DNA of 64,000 nt from Acanthosepion lycidas (taxonomy: Eukaryota > Mollusca > Cephalopoda > Sepiida > Sepiidae): positions 87,631,139-87,695,138 of the forward strand of contig OZ010572.1 in assembly GCA_963932145.1 (NCBI GenBank), given 5' to 3'. Position numbers and translations under genes: made by a program. The notes beneath the pieces were generated by a model. That model made no database searches and was not told where the DNA came from. It saw only the letters and a list, made by a program, of their open reading frames with translations. This document shows positions 1-11,684 of this stretch, one piece after another (position 1 is the first letter of the stretch; the number at the start of each line of letters is the position of its first letter).

Positions 1-3000
1 GAAATACCGTTACACGAAATGAATAGCATAAGATTTCTAGGTGCGAGTTTTAATTATCTGATTTCTAACGAATTCAAGGTAATTGTTGCCCAAGGCATAA
101 TTACAGATAGGAAAAACATGGCATGTAGCTTGGTACAAACATCTGCACACTAGTTTGGTGTACTAACAAGAACCAAAAAAGTGGTTTCTTGTCTAAGGAA
201 GCTATTACCACTGGAACTAGAACCGGGTTACATAAGTAAACATTTTCTCTTGTAAAACTGAAAATTATAAAAAAAATTTAACAGCCCTTGCATTTAAGGG
301 AAATAAAACTGGTGCGGGTAGGCGACACATCACTTTTTATTAGAACTGAAAAGTGAAAACTAAACAAAAGACTAACTTCTTGGCAATGAATTACGGTAAA
401 TGTGGTGCCATGCCACAATTAGAGGAATAAATGATACCTCAGAGATAGCATTGCATTATTAAATTTATTACTCTAAATCTTTGATTTCAGTAGTAAATCA
501 TTTCTACTTTCATTCTCTGATACTCATTCCCTTTAAAATTGTTTAACTTCTTTCATCAACAAACCTCACCATTTTCAAGACATACCATCGATATTATTTG
601 GTATTACATTTGTAATACGGTAAGACCAGTATTATGCGAGGAGTTTATATCATAATCACCGTTAAAATGACAAGTAAAAAATAATTTGAAATTATTGTGT
701 TTTTAAATAATCTTACGTACGTTGCTTTCGAAAAGAATAAAGAAAGACTAAATTTTTAAATGAGGTGCTGAGGTTTAAGCAAGGTTACTTAAGGTTATGG
801 AAGGGATAGTATCTAAATTCAACTCTTTAACCTCACAATCAAGAAAAATATTTCTTTTTTTTTTTTTTTTTACACTTCCATGAATAAAAATTATTTTGAT
901 TCTTGTGACTATAACTAATAAAAGATTAAAAAAAAATTATCTCGATTTTTTTCTATTTTAATTCGATGCTTATTTTCGTTTCTAGCATAAAAAATCAAAA
1001 CAAAAACGTATTTTTTTTAGTTCTTTAATAGTATTAAATTAATAGTAAATTAATACTAGCTAGTTACTTAGTTCTAAAGAGACTATGAAGAGAGGCATGT
1101 TTGCCTTTATTGTAAATTTTAAGTTTCACACACACCATTAATGCCATACCAGCTACATACTAGAGACTTATAGCATGTGTTTATAAAAATTTCCTCTTAG
1201 AGATATATGTACATTTACCCCAAATAAAACGTACTCTAAACTAAAAAAAATCCATGACAAGTTGAGTAAATCTGGTGTACGCATTGAACGTACGAGAGTT
1301 GAGTACTAGTATACTACACATGTTTAAGTTCTAGACATTTGACACTTCTAAGTTCCGTTTCGTTCACGCTTGGTTCTCTCTCACCAGTAAAAAAAAAAAA
1401 AAAATCTTGGCCAAGAAGGAAAGCCAATAAACAAGACAGAGCCATGACAAGGCTATTCTCTTTTTTTACTCTTATTTTTCGACAAACTTTTGTTTCGCTT
1501 CGTATTATCATGGATTTTTTTGTAAAATCTTTTGTTGATAACAGGACTAAATGCCAATAAACCTTAGAAAATAAAAATAACGTGAAAAACTAGCTTTTTT
1601 TTTAATTTACTGCTTTGAAACTGTTCCGAAAAAAAAAAAACCGATAGTTAATATAATTGACAGAAAAAGGTATCAAAGACCAAATAGGAATTAAACCAAA
1701 AACTACAGTCGCAGTCTGGGGGTATAGCAAAAACGAGCTAGTCTGGTAGTGGTAACTATTGCTACTGAGTAGGAGGGAGTTCAATCATCACTGGGTTCCC
1801 TATACCTGATGGTCTTTATGCCACAAATAAGTTCTAATAATGGTCAACAAGCTAGTTTAGAGATCAATGGAATTGTACGCTCATCATTGTGTTCGATTCC
1901 CACAATGCTCCATACTTTCGGCCTTGTGCCAACAAAAAAAAAAAACAACTACGCTAATGAAGTCTTAAAGTCTGTTTGCATTAATTTGATTTTGATGTTT
2001 TTTTTTTCATTTGTAACTTGTTTGATAATGGAAAATTCGTTAAAACTTTTTAAAGAAATATTGTTTTTTCCCCTCCTTAACAATGCAAAAAAACTAAAAA
2101 GTGTTTTCTTTTCAAAGAAAAGGTGCAAAAAACAAAACAAAAAACAAACACTACTAAACAAAGTTTTTTAAAAAAATCAAGGCATACAGAAAGAAATTCA
2201 TTTGTTTTTTTTACATTTTTAGCAGCATAGACTATTTGTGAGTTTATCATCGGCGGGGTTAAAATAAAATCTTATAATTTAATTTTGATTGTAGACGATA
2301 AATGTTTTAATTTATATTTTATATACTTAGTAGAAAGTTTGTTTTTTTTATGTTTGTTTTGTTTTTGTATTTGTATGCAAGTGTTTCTAATTATGCGCGC
2401 ATGTGAATGAACATGCCAAAAAACTTTTTTTCTTGTTTTTTTTCTTTTTTTATAAAGATTAACTTCATTCTCTTTTTTGTTTTGTTTTTCTACATTATTT
2501 TGGTATGTGCCTTCTTATATGAGGAGGTGAAATAGGTTTCCAAGGAGTTATGAATGACTTCACTAGGATAAGAATTTAAGAAACAAAAAAAAATGTGGAA
2601 AGCAAATGTTGGTGGAGGGGGAATCCCTGTGCTCTGGAGATTGAGGTCAGCGTATCGGCCAAGGCCTCAGTTTAAAGAACCCAGACCGAAATATTCCTAC
2701 TGCATTCGGGCTGAGATTAGGCTGCGACCATACTGCCCGGCTTTTTCCGTATTGTTTTTTAATAATCGCTACTTAACTTTTATTTCAGTCTAAATGCTAA
2801 CGGACTTACAGGAGTGTTAAGAGCTCCTCAATAATTTTAGAAAACAATTCGATGTACGTTCAGCTGTCGTTTTTCTTAACCAGAAAACCTGCACTTTAAG
2901 TTCTCATGGTTGTTTTTATGTTTTTAAACTTATTCTGTCTTCAAGTGTATTTTGAGGTAGAGCCCCTTCCTCTCTTATTGGAGGGGTTCTTTGATAAAAT

Positions 3001-4088
3001 GCCGCCGCACCCCGGGAAAACAGCTAAAAAAAACTGTAGGCTCTGTAGAGAGGAGAGGAAAAGGAAAAAGAAGAGTTTAAATGTGTTATGTTGAAATTTA
3101 TTGGACTACTTTTCCATAAAATGTCGAGCTGTGAAGTGGAGGAAATCTGAAGGGGAAAAAAAAAAGAAATAAACAGAGGTGAAAATGAAATGGTAAGTTT
3201 ATTGTTAAAATCAGTTATTAAACGATTATATTTCAAGCTATTTAATTTACTAACCGAACGAAAGTAAAAACATCTTTAATTTTTTTTTAGCTATAGGATT
3301 GAGCCTGTGAGTTTTGATACGTCTAGAAGTGTTTAAATGTTTTTTGTGCTTTCTAAAACCGTAACATAACATTAACAATTAAATGTGCGTAAAAACAATC
3401 AGATTAATTGGTTAACTTATTTTTGTGTAGAAATAGTTTGTAAACAACAAAAACGAAAGTGTTTCAAATACTCGGCAAGTAGTAAGCAGAAGCTGTAAGC
3501 TAAGCACTTTGCTTTTTGTTTGTACGTTTAAAAAAAATACATTTTTTTTTTCTTGTTGCTAGAGAGAAAACCAAAAAAAACACTAACAAATCAGAATAAG
3601 AATTTCGGTTAAAGTAACTGCTTTTTTTTTGCCTTTTTATACCATATTACTTTTTCTACACAGAAAGTTGTTATGACAGGCAGGGTGCCCCTGTTTTAAC
3701 GTTATTTTTCTGTTTGATGCTTATTTTTTCTGTGTTTAACAGTAATAACACAACACATCTTCAGATTTTGATTTATGCAGGATTAAAAAAGCATATTTAA
3801 AAAAAAAAAAAATTGTATCCCTAGATTTAAGAAGTCTTTGAGAGATGGACCAAAACGTAAAAGTTAAAAATAATAAAAAAAAGATGTATTCTTTCTTTTT
3901 GAATTTCCAGAAGCCTATGGATCTTGGTTTCTCCTAAAATGTCCAGAGAAGAAAATAAATTACCTGAAAAAGTACATTGAGAAGTTTTAAAATTTTTAAA
4001 AGATACTCTCTGGTGATTTAATGGATTATTATTTCTTAGCGAGTTTTATGCAAACTATATGCTTTTCCACTTATTGTTCACTGTTCAG
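1..4088. other. Non-coding AT-rich stretch, intron- or intergenic-like
   Basis: No coding exon can be supported here. The sequence is AT-rich with many short T runs on the + strand, as in introns of a + strand gene. Short open frames inside it are low-complexity. A GC/CpG-richer pocket at about 2,600-3,080 stands out and is listed separately. Confidence 0.6.
2600..3080 (+). promoter_or_regulatory. GC/CpG-richer pocket, possible promoter or first exon
   Basis: Within very AT-rich DNA, 2,615-2,750 and 2,960-3,060 are clearly richer in G, C and CpG. The second part includes a G/A-rich tract and an ATG (3,000) in a good context that opens a 31-codon frame with a Cys-x2-Cys and a Lys/Arg run. This could be an unmethylated promoter or a 5' UTR exon of the downstream + strand gene. 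I see no TATA box and no clear donor site, so the call is weak. Confidence 0.2.
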
Positions 4089-4177
4089 ATTATTGTGACA
4101 TCAATGGATGCTGCATCCCAGAGATTCTTTCTGTGTGTACCCTGCTCTGAAACACTCGTGCATCAGAGGAAAGAAAG
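4089..4177 (+). other. Candidate internal 5' exon with a 24-codon upstream frame
   Basis: The segment is bounded by an acceptor-like CTGTTCAG on the left and a strong donor AAAG|GTGAGA on the right. It is less AT-rich than its flanks. It contains ATG at 4,104 in a good context (A at -3, G at +4) opening a frame that reaches the donor in phase 2. Spliced to the acceptor at 11,606 this frame would end before the main ATG of the large + strand gene, which would make it an upstream ORF rather than part of the main protein. The exon is predicted only from its splice signals. Confidence 0.3.
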
Positions 4178-6889
4178 GTGAGAACATTACTCTCCAACGT
4201 ATAGTCTTCTTAACATCAAACATTATTATTGAAATTTATGACTAGCAGCTTTTTTTTTTTTTTAATAACTATGTAGTACTTTTAAAACTCATTAATTCTC
4301 TTTCCTTTCTTCTGCTACAAATAAATGCTCTGGTTATCTAAAATGAAATTTATTGTTATTTCAGCTTCATGAAGCATTGAGTAACTCCCCTCCCCCACGC
4401 ACATACATATTTCTTGGTGGTTGGCCTTGAAATCATAATCCATAGACCCTGACTAAGATTGTAAAATTTTTCAAATGTAATCTTTTATTTAATTTATTTT
4501 ACATTTTTATTAGTATTTCTTTTCAGTTTATTTTTGTTGCTTCTCGTTTTATTTATTTGTTTATTTTTATCGCACCACTCAGGTCGTTTTATTCTACGGC
4601 CGTTAAATAGGCAGCAGGCATTGAATAGTTTCCGACGAAATTTTAACTTTAACTTATCTAACATGGACAGCGAATGACTAGTTTTTTTACTTTTCAGTTT
4701 CTCTTTTTTTTTTTCTTTTTTTTTTTTTTTCACACTCCTCTATTATTCTCTAACATGCTCATATCAGTCATCTGTAATTTCACACTTGTGACAACTCATT
4801 GGTTACTAGTTAACTTGCTAATTGTTAATAACCTAATTTATAAAATAATTTCTTCCATTATATAACAAATTCACTTATGTACAAATTTCTTAGACATTTA
4901 TTTTTGTATTTCAATTTCCTGTGGATGCTGATTTTTTACACGTTCTGAATCTCCCCTATCCTTGGGAGCTTATCTGACATGGACAATAATTGTATTTCTG
5001 CTCTCCATTTTTAACCAGTGCGTAAACTTTTTATTTAGTTTATTTTAATTTGTACACTTATTAAAGTTTAATTAAATTATTTAAATAGTTTTTTTTACAT
5101 GACTCCACCACATTTGCTGTTTGAGACCTTCAGTGTCATTGTACTATATACCCCATTTGGCCTTTTTATTTTTTAATGATCCCAATTTACTTTATTTTTT
5201 CTTCGTTATGCTTGGAAACTGATTTTTGTTTCGCCATAATTAATTGAATCTGAAAACGAGTACTAATTAATAATACAAATAAACTAAAAATTGTTGTTAC
5301 CTTACAAACGTGATTAGCACTGATTAATAAAATTTCACTTTTATTTTAAAACGGAAGATATGAAATATGGTAAAAAAACTAAGATCTGCATCTATGATTC
5401 TATAACCTATAACAACTTTATTTAATTTATCCTTATTGTGTGGTAACTGAAGAGAGATTACTGTTCCACTTATGACATTATCTTGAGAGAATTTAGAGAA
5501 TGTCTTTACTGTGAAATAGCCAGAAGAAAAAATGTTATGGTTCAAGTTGATTTTCATCACTGCAAACTGATTATTTAGAAGTTTGCTGCAATCACTTTTA
5601 ACATGTTTTAGGTGAAGATTTCTCTACGGTATGCTTTGGTAAATTTAAATTAAAGAAACAAGGTCAAGGGGAATAAAATTGATCTTGAATTTATTGAGAC
5701 TGAATTAGAGTAAAAAAAAAATTTATAATTTAATGCCTGTTGATTTTACAAACACTAGAACTAGACTGATTATTTCTGGTTCAAAATTAGCTTTCTGCAT
5801 TTTTCACCAGACTGGCTTTCTGAAAACTGTTCATGTCCCCTCAGCAACCAGTTTGTTGTTTTAATCATCAAACCAAACTCAACATGAAGTATTGTTTTTA
5901 TTATTAAAGTTAGCATGAAATTAATCTTTGACAAAATTCCATTTCATGACATACAAGTCCCAAGACAAGTAAAGTCTTTACTCTTTATTAATATAAGTGA
6001 ATGGAGGATTATTAAACTTTTGAGACTTGAAATTGGTGTTAGTGATTATGGACCAAATTTAAAAGAAAAATTATTCTTGTCTTTGAATACAATATTAACC
6101 AAAAGATTACAATTGAATGTAAATGCTAAATACTTATATTTCATATGTAAATTAATGTTTTTATGAAAATCATTTTTTTCATATTACAAAAAATTTGACA
6201 TCAGATGTATTTATTTTCAACACACTTAAAGTGATTCTATTCAAAAGGGCCTGATGCCTCACTTGGTCCACTGAACCAAACTCTTTTGCATTCAGCTTGA
6301 GCAAAACATTCATTGATAAAATATTTTTGCACTGACCAAATTATTGCCAACATAAGATTCTTTTTTTATTTTGTAAACCAGATATCATTTCACTGTACAA
6401 ACCTGTTCTAATTCTCAATACAATTTAATTTTTCAAATAAATTTGTTTATAATGAAATTATGTATGTATAGCTGGCTGCTCGTATTTGAGGATACCTGTC
6501 TACTAGGGCAGATAGCCAATAACTATTGCAGACACTTGCTCAGGTGCATTTGTGTTTATTCAACACCCACAGAGCCCACATGTGGTTAATACAGCAACTA
6601 TGCTGAGCAGACCATAGTTACTTTCTGAGAAAGAGCATGTTATCTAGCATGATAGTTTTGCATCATATACTATATATAAACACAGTGATAGGGTGTTAGT
6701 TTTGACAGCATGAGTATTTTTAACCAAATATTTTTATATAATTGTTTTTTTTATAGAATTGATAGTTTCTTCAAAGAATTTCATTTTTCATACCATTTTA
6801 TATTGAACCTGGTGCTTTAAAAATTTACAGCAGTTTAATATCAAATACCTTGATTCCATATATGTAAGAGTATTCATGTTGTAATTCCC

Positions 6890-6892
<3 letters not shown>

Positions 6893-6934
<42 letters not shown>

Positions 6935-6935
6935 G
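6893..6935. repeat. (TA)n microsatellite
   Basis: A run of about 20 TA dinucleotides with one internal TT interruption near its right end. Confidence 0.95.
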
Positions 6936-7039
6936 CTACTAAAACACACCTTAAGAATGGAAATTCTTAATTTGGAAATTTTTTTCTCTTATTGAAATCT
7001 ATCCAGTGTGAATCTGCAGGTATTGTCTTGACTACATCC

Positions 7040-7165
7040 TAAATCTCATTAGTTTTAGTACCTAGCCACGAAAATAGAGCCAACAGTGAGGATCAAACTC
7101 CCTACTCAGTAGCAATGAACATTAAAACGAGCTTCAAGCTCCTTTGCAACCAAGCTGTTTAAAAT
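7040..7165 (-). repeat. tRNA-derived SINE head (minus strand)
   Basis: Read on the minus strand, an A-box-like segment (TTGGTTGCAAAGGAGC, 7,156-7,141) is followed about 40 nt later by a B-box-like GGGAGTTTGATCCTC (7,103-7,088). This is the spacing of an RNA polymerase III internal promoter. No tRNA fold with an acceptor stem is evident, so it is a SINE remnant rather than a tRNA gene. Confidence 0.4.
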
Positions 7166-7699
7166 TGTTTGAACATACCTCGTATAAGTAAGTAGCAATG
7201 AACCAACTATTTAATTTGTGATTAATGAAGTATTACAATTACCTTTTTAATTTTTGCAGTTGAAGATAAAAACCTTCATAAAAAAAGTCTTCATCTGATC
7301 AAATTATTGCCAGATTATATTGAGTAGCTTAGAGAGAAATTTTCATGTTTAAAAAAATAGTAAAACTATTTAAGGAAAATTAAAGAGGAAAATCCCCCCC
7401 ACATACACACACAAACACGATTGTGTAGGAAAGGGTAGGTGGATTGGGTGGTAATCTTTTGAAATGATAAGAATCTGCAGTAAAAATCTAGGATGATGCT
7501 TAGGATGCAAATAAATTGATGGAAGAGTCCCTTTTTTTCCTTCTTTTTTTTTTTTAACTTTTAAAATTCTCTTATCCATTTTTAGCAACCTGCTGTTATG
7601 TAAACTGTTTACAGTGAAATACACTAACCCCATGCCCACGTAAGGGCAGACCTTGAATGATGATCTTGCGTTTTAACTAGAGATGGGGGAACAATCGCA

Positions 7700-7800
7700 A
7701 ATGAAAAGAATGAGCACGCTAGTTACCGTCGCTCATCTGCTGCAGATGTCACATTCGGGTAGAGTTCGAATCCTATTTCTGTACACAGATTAACACTAGT
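7700..7800 (+). repeat. tRNA-derived SINE head (plus strand)
   Basis: TGAGCACGCTAGTTACC (7,711-7,727) resembles an A box. AGAGTTCGAATCCT (7,761-7,774) is a near-perfect B box at the correct distance. The body after it (to about 7,890) is richer in GC than its flanks. A SINE insertion is the simplest reading. Confidence 0.5.
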
Positions 7801-8070
7801 AGTTTGTTCAAAATTATACCAACCACATAGGCGCATAAAATATTCGGTGGAAGTGTTTTCCTTGTGGTGCTCTGCTAGATGCTGTGTAGTGTATGTATAA
7901 TCCTCCTAATGCATGCATACATTTCTGACTTTGTAAAAATTTAATTTTTTTTAAATGCTTCAACAAAACTTGTTTCCTTGCTTGGCTTATCTGACCACGT
8001 CAAAATTCCTTCCATCCAAAGACGACTTTTCTTAGAGAAATAAATCATTTTTTAAATTTGAATGAAATAT

Positions 8071-8071
<1 letters not shown>

Positions 8072-8099
<28 letters not shown>
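8072..8099. repeat. Poly(T) tract, 28 nt
   Basis: An uninterrupted run of 28 T, followed directly by AAG. It is one of several long T tracts in the window that end in TTAAG. Confidence 0.95.
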
Positions 8100-8102
<3 letters not shown>

Positions 8103-8439
8103 GTAAAGGTTTTATTGGTATCTTGAGAAAACAATGGAATTTTTTACAATTCACCATTTTTAGAAAATTTAATCAACTATTAAATTTAAAAATACAATTG
8201 AAATTTTAAAATACACCCTCAAATAGTTTATTTACCAGTCCAATATTATTTAATTTTTAATTTTAAAATATTTTAAATTAAACTATGAAAGTCATTTTTT
8301 TTTCTTAATTCCTCCAGTTTTAAATCCCAAGTTTACAACATGAAGGCATCAGTAAGAAAACAAAAGTGGTATTTTCTTTACTTGTTTGTTTTTTAGTTTT
8401 TTTTTTGGGGGGGGGGGGTTTAGTTTTTTTGTGAGGTCG

Positions 8440-8640
8440 AGGTTTGATGATGCCCTACCCCTAACCCAGAGTAAGGCCTGCAGGGGAATATGAAATGTCA
8501 AAGTCAGCCGTGTATCGGCTCTTAGTACACCCCCTCCCTCTCTGCTCAACGGACACTCGCCACCGCCGTCGCTGCTTCCTCCTCCTCCTTTTTCGTTTCT
8601 TATTCCCAAAAAACAAATTTCGGCTTCGTTTCTCTCACAC
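8440..8640 (+). promoter_or_regulatory. CpG/pyrimidine-rich pocket, possible promoter
   Basis: A GC-rich block in AT-rich DNA, preceded by a T10G12 run (8,398-8,419). It contains CACCGCCGTCGCTGCTTCC and a long pyrimidine stretch, features seen in TATA-less, TCT-type or CpG-rich promoters. It could be the promoter or 5' UTR of the gene whose large exon begins at 11,607. A candidate donor (AAG|GTAGGG) follows at 8,867. No transcript evidence is available. Confidence 0.25.
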
Positions 8641-9320
8641 GTTCATTTTTATTTTATTTTGTAAGAAAGCATCTTTTAAACAAAACCCTGAGCACTTTCG
8701 AAAGGTAGTTCTTAAATTTAAATTCATTCTGTCTTTAACTAAATTGTGTTAATCATTCATAGATATTTGTTGACCCACTCACATAAAGCCTACCTAAAAT
8801 AAATAATTCTCACCACATGTTTTTGTTAAAGATAACATTTTTTTGCTCCATCATGATCTTCTTAAGGTAGGGGTCTCGTTATTATTTTAAGCATCATCTG
8901 ATCATTTTAATTGCTTTTTTAACAGCATTATTGAACCTTTTTTTTTCTGCTTGCCGTTTTATTTATCGCTATTTTCTTTCATGTATTGTGAAAGAAGATT
9001 TGTTTGTAATACAATTAAATAAAGACTAAAAATATTTCCATATCGAAAAAATAACTGAAATCTTAATTTGTTTACTATATTTCTTATTTATTTATTTATA
9101 GATCTTTGCTTCTTCGTTAATAATATAAATCACGCCATCAGAAACAAAATTCTGGTTGTATTGGTTGATCATGTTTTTTACTCGTTACACAATTCATTTT
9201 AACGGCTAAATTGCTGAGAAACACTTCGTTTACAAACATTTATTTGAATAAATGCTGTTGTATATATAATTGATAACGTGCTATAATCATGAACTTCAAA
9301 TCACTTGGAAAATTTATTTT

Positions 9321-9354
9321 TAATTCACTAGGGCTTAAATATGCCCTAGTTAAT
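9321..9354. repeat. Short inverted repeat (hairpin)
   Basis: AATTCACTAGGGC and GCCCTAGTTAATT are inverted copies, with one mismatch, around an 8-nt loop. No associated element is recognised. Confidence 0.6.
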
Positions 9355-9578
9355 TTAAAAAAAAATGATATTTTTATTTTCAACATGCCTAAAAAAAAAA
9401 CGTTCAACCTGTTTTTAAGATTCATTACAATGTACGTTATCTATAAAAAAAACAAAACAAACTATTCTCTAAAAAATCATAGCAAACAACGAAAGTAGCC
9501 CAATGTTGTAAAAATTTCTTCATACACACAAAAATTACTACTGTAGTACACTACACAACACTTTTTTCTTTTTCTTTA

Positions 9579-9610
<32 letters not shown>

Positions 9611-11285
9611 ATAATAATAGTCATTCCCTTCAGAAGTGAGTCAAAATGAAAACTCAAAATCACTGTTTTCTTTAAGAATGTTGATTGATTTTGTTTAAAA
9701 AATGACTTTTAGAAATAAGTAAAATTAAAAACAGTGCAATTCTTTTTTTCTTTTTTTTTTTTTTTTTTGAGAAAATGATTGATGGACATTTTTAGACTTT
9801 TATTGTCATGATGTGACCCTATTACTTTTTTTTTTTTTTACCTTAAAAGGTGGTTTTTACTTTTTTGCTATTCTTTATTATTTAATTTAATTTAGAACAA
9901 ATTAACCAAAAACGTTTTAAAGAATCATCTTTAAAGTTAAAATTTGTTTCTCACATAATCAGGAAATTATTTAATTAAAAGAAAAAAGTCCTCACTTTTT
10001 TTTTCTTTTTTACTATATTTGAACAGTTTTTTTCCTTTTGCTTTTTATTTTCTTTTTTTATGAAACTAGATTTTCTCTGGATTTTTATTACATAACTTGC
10101 TAATAATTGCTATTCTTTGTACTGTGATTCATTATTGTATTGTATTGCAATAAAATAATTTCATATTTTACATTGTTTTTAAAATGATCAGACAACATAA
10201 ATTTATTTTAACACCTGCAATAAACTTGAATTTTTTCCAGATATAGATTACGTTGTCAGTTTAACTTTTAGTTTTTCATATTTTGACCTTGTACACAAAT
10301 AATTCTTTAATTTTCTCTACACAGTTGCTTTTTCAGTTTCCAAGTACCTTGTAGTTTATCCACATATGTACTCTTCATAATTGTGAAGAGCTTTTTTTTG
10401 TACTTTACTGACAACAAAATGCTAAATCTGACTGGTTGTTAAAGACTAATTGTTCTCTCTTGAAATAGACAAAGGAATTTTTTTTTTTTTTTTTTTTTTT
10501 TTTAAGAAACATTTGTTATTTTATGATTCATAACAGTTAATGTTACATCATTTGTCAGGGGCACATCACCACTTAACATGCTAAAAAAGGATTTAAAATG
10601 ACTGGATAGGATTATTTTATTCTTGAAAACATTTTTGGTGAGTCAGAAAATTATGGCGAATATGAACAATGAACTTTATTATTCACATTCACATATATGA
10701 AAGAATCACGCTGGGGTGGGGAGTTGATTGTATTTCTCTAAATAATATTGAATCCAAGTTTCAAATCATAATTTAAATTGGCGGGTGTACTTCTGCGGTT
10801 AGGAATTAACTAAGGAACAAATTTGATTTCTATATACCAAACAATCCTCGAGTAAGATATGTGCATTTTTTTCCATTTCTTAAAGAGTATTTTTATTTTA
10901 TTTATATTTTTGTTTGAAGGAACTTGGTATGAAATGCAATTTTTTTTTATTTTCTTGTCATAAGTTCAGTGTTCTGGTAAATGATTTTCATAACTTGCTT
11001 CATTCGTATATAAATTTATAACTCAACTGAAAAACTAAGTGAACATCAGATGTATGTAACTGTGAAAAAATTTGTGCTCAAGTTTGTCATGGGCTAAAGT
11101 AAAAACTATAATTAAACCTTGAATAGTGTCATACCTCATCTATTTTTTCCTTCACTTGCAGTTTTATAAATATGCAACCAAATTTGTTATCCAGATTATC
11201 AAATTATATTTTCTTGTCCTTAGAGAACAGACCCAGACTTTATCCTATTTATTTTATAACCATCTTAGAACATCACTAAACAATT

Positions 11286-11286
<1 letters not shown>

Positions 11287-11322
<36 letters not shown>
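11287..11322. repeat. Poly(T) tract, 36 nt
   Basis: A single homopolymer of 36 T in the probable intron. Confidence 0.95.
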
Positions 11323-11323
<1 letters not shown>

Positions 11324-11527
11324 ACACTCTTTAATTCAATTCAATTTTGTTTTGTGTATGGTGTTTTATTTACAGTTTTAAAAAGCTCAAAAATATTTAA
11401 ACAATTTTACAGTAAGATTAAATACATTTACCAGGACTGGTAATAAAAAATTACATGCACACACTGATTCTTTTGTAATGATCTAAAAATTTTGTTTACT
11501 ATGTAGCAGTGTGAGGCGATAAGTTCT

Positions 11528-11606
11528 CTTTTTTTTTCTTTTTCTTTTTTCTCTCTCTTTTTTTTTTTTTTTTTTTTCTTCACTCAACTCTTCCTTTGTT
11601 TTTCAG
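11528..11606 (+). promoter_or_regulatory. Long polypyrimidine tract and 3' splice site
   Basis: About 75 nt of almost pure C/T lead to TTTTTCAG at 11,599-11,606. This is a textbook 3' splice site and the best evidence that the large coding exon belongs to a spliced transcript. A second AG lies two bases further on (11,608), giving a possible NAGNAG-like choice of acceptor. Confidence 0.75.
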
Positions 11607-11684
11607 AGTATCAAATCAAAGGCTATTGAACTTGGTCACACTGGCTCATCTATAAATGTTGGAAGTTTTACAAAAATTTAACGA
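11607..11684 (+). other. 5' UTR part of the large exon, with an open frame up to a TAA
   Basis: From the acceptor, the frame shared with the main ORF is open for 24 codons and then meets TAA at 11,679, one codon (CGA) before the ATG at 11,685. The segment therefore cannot extend the main protein without reading through that stop. It may be pure 5' UTR or the end of an upstream ORF. Confidence 0.55.

Larger units (their letters stand above)
4178..11606 (+). other. Probable intron of the large + strand gene
   Basis: This 7.4-kb stretch is AT-rich with frequent long T tracts on the + strand and no coding exon I can support. It holds (TA)n, two tRNA-like SINE heads, a CpG pocket near 8.5 kb and a short perfect hairpin, listed separately. 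The region 6,460-6,650 is less AT-rich and may be an unclassified interspersed repeat. It ends in an 80-nt pyrimidine tract and an acceptor. Confidence 0.5.

Noticed and set aside
11126..11443. 105-codon + strand frame
   Set aside because: It runs through a 36-T tract, coding a poly-Phe stretch, and has no conserved features; chance in AT-rich DNA.
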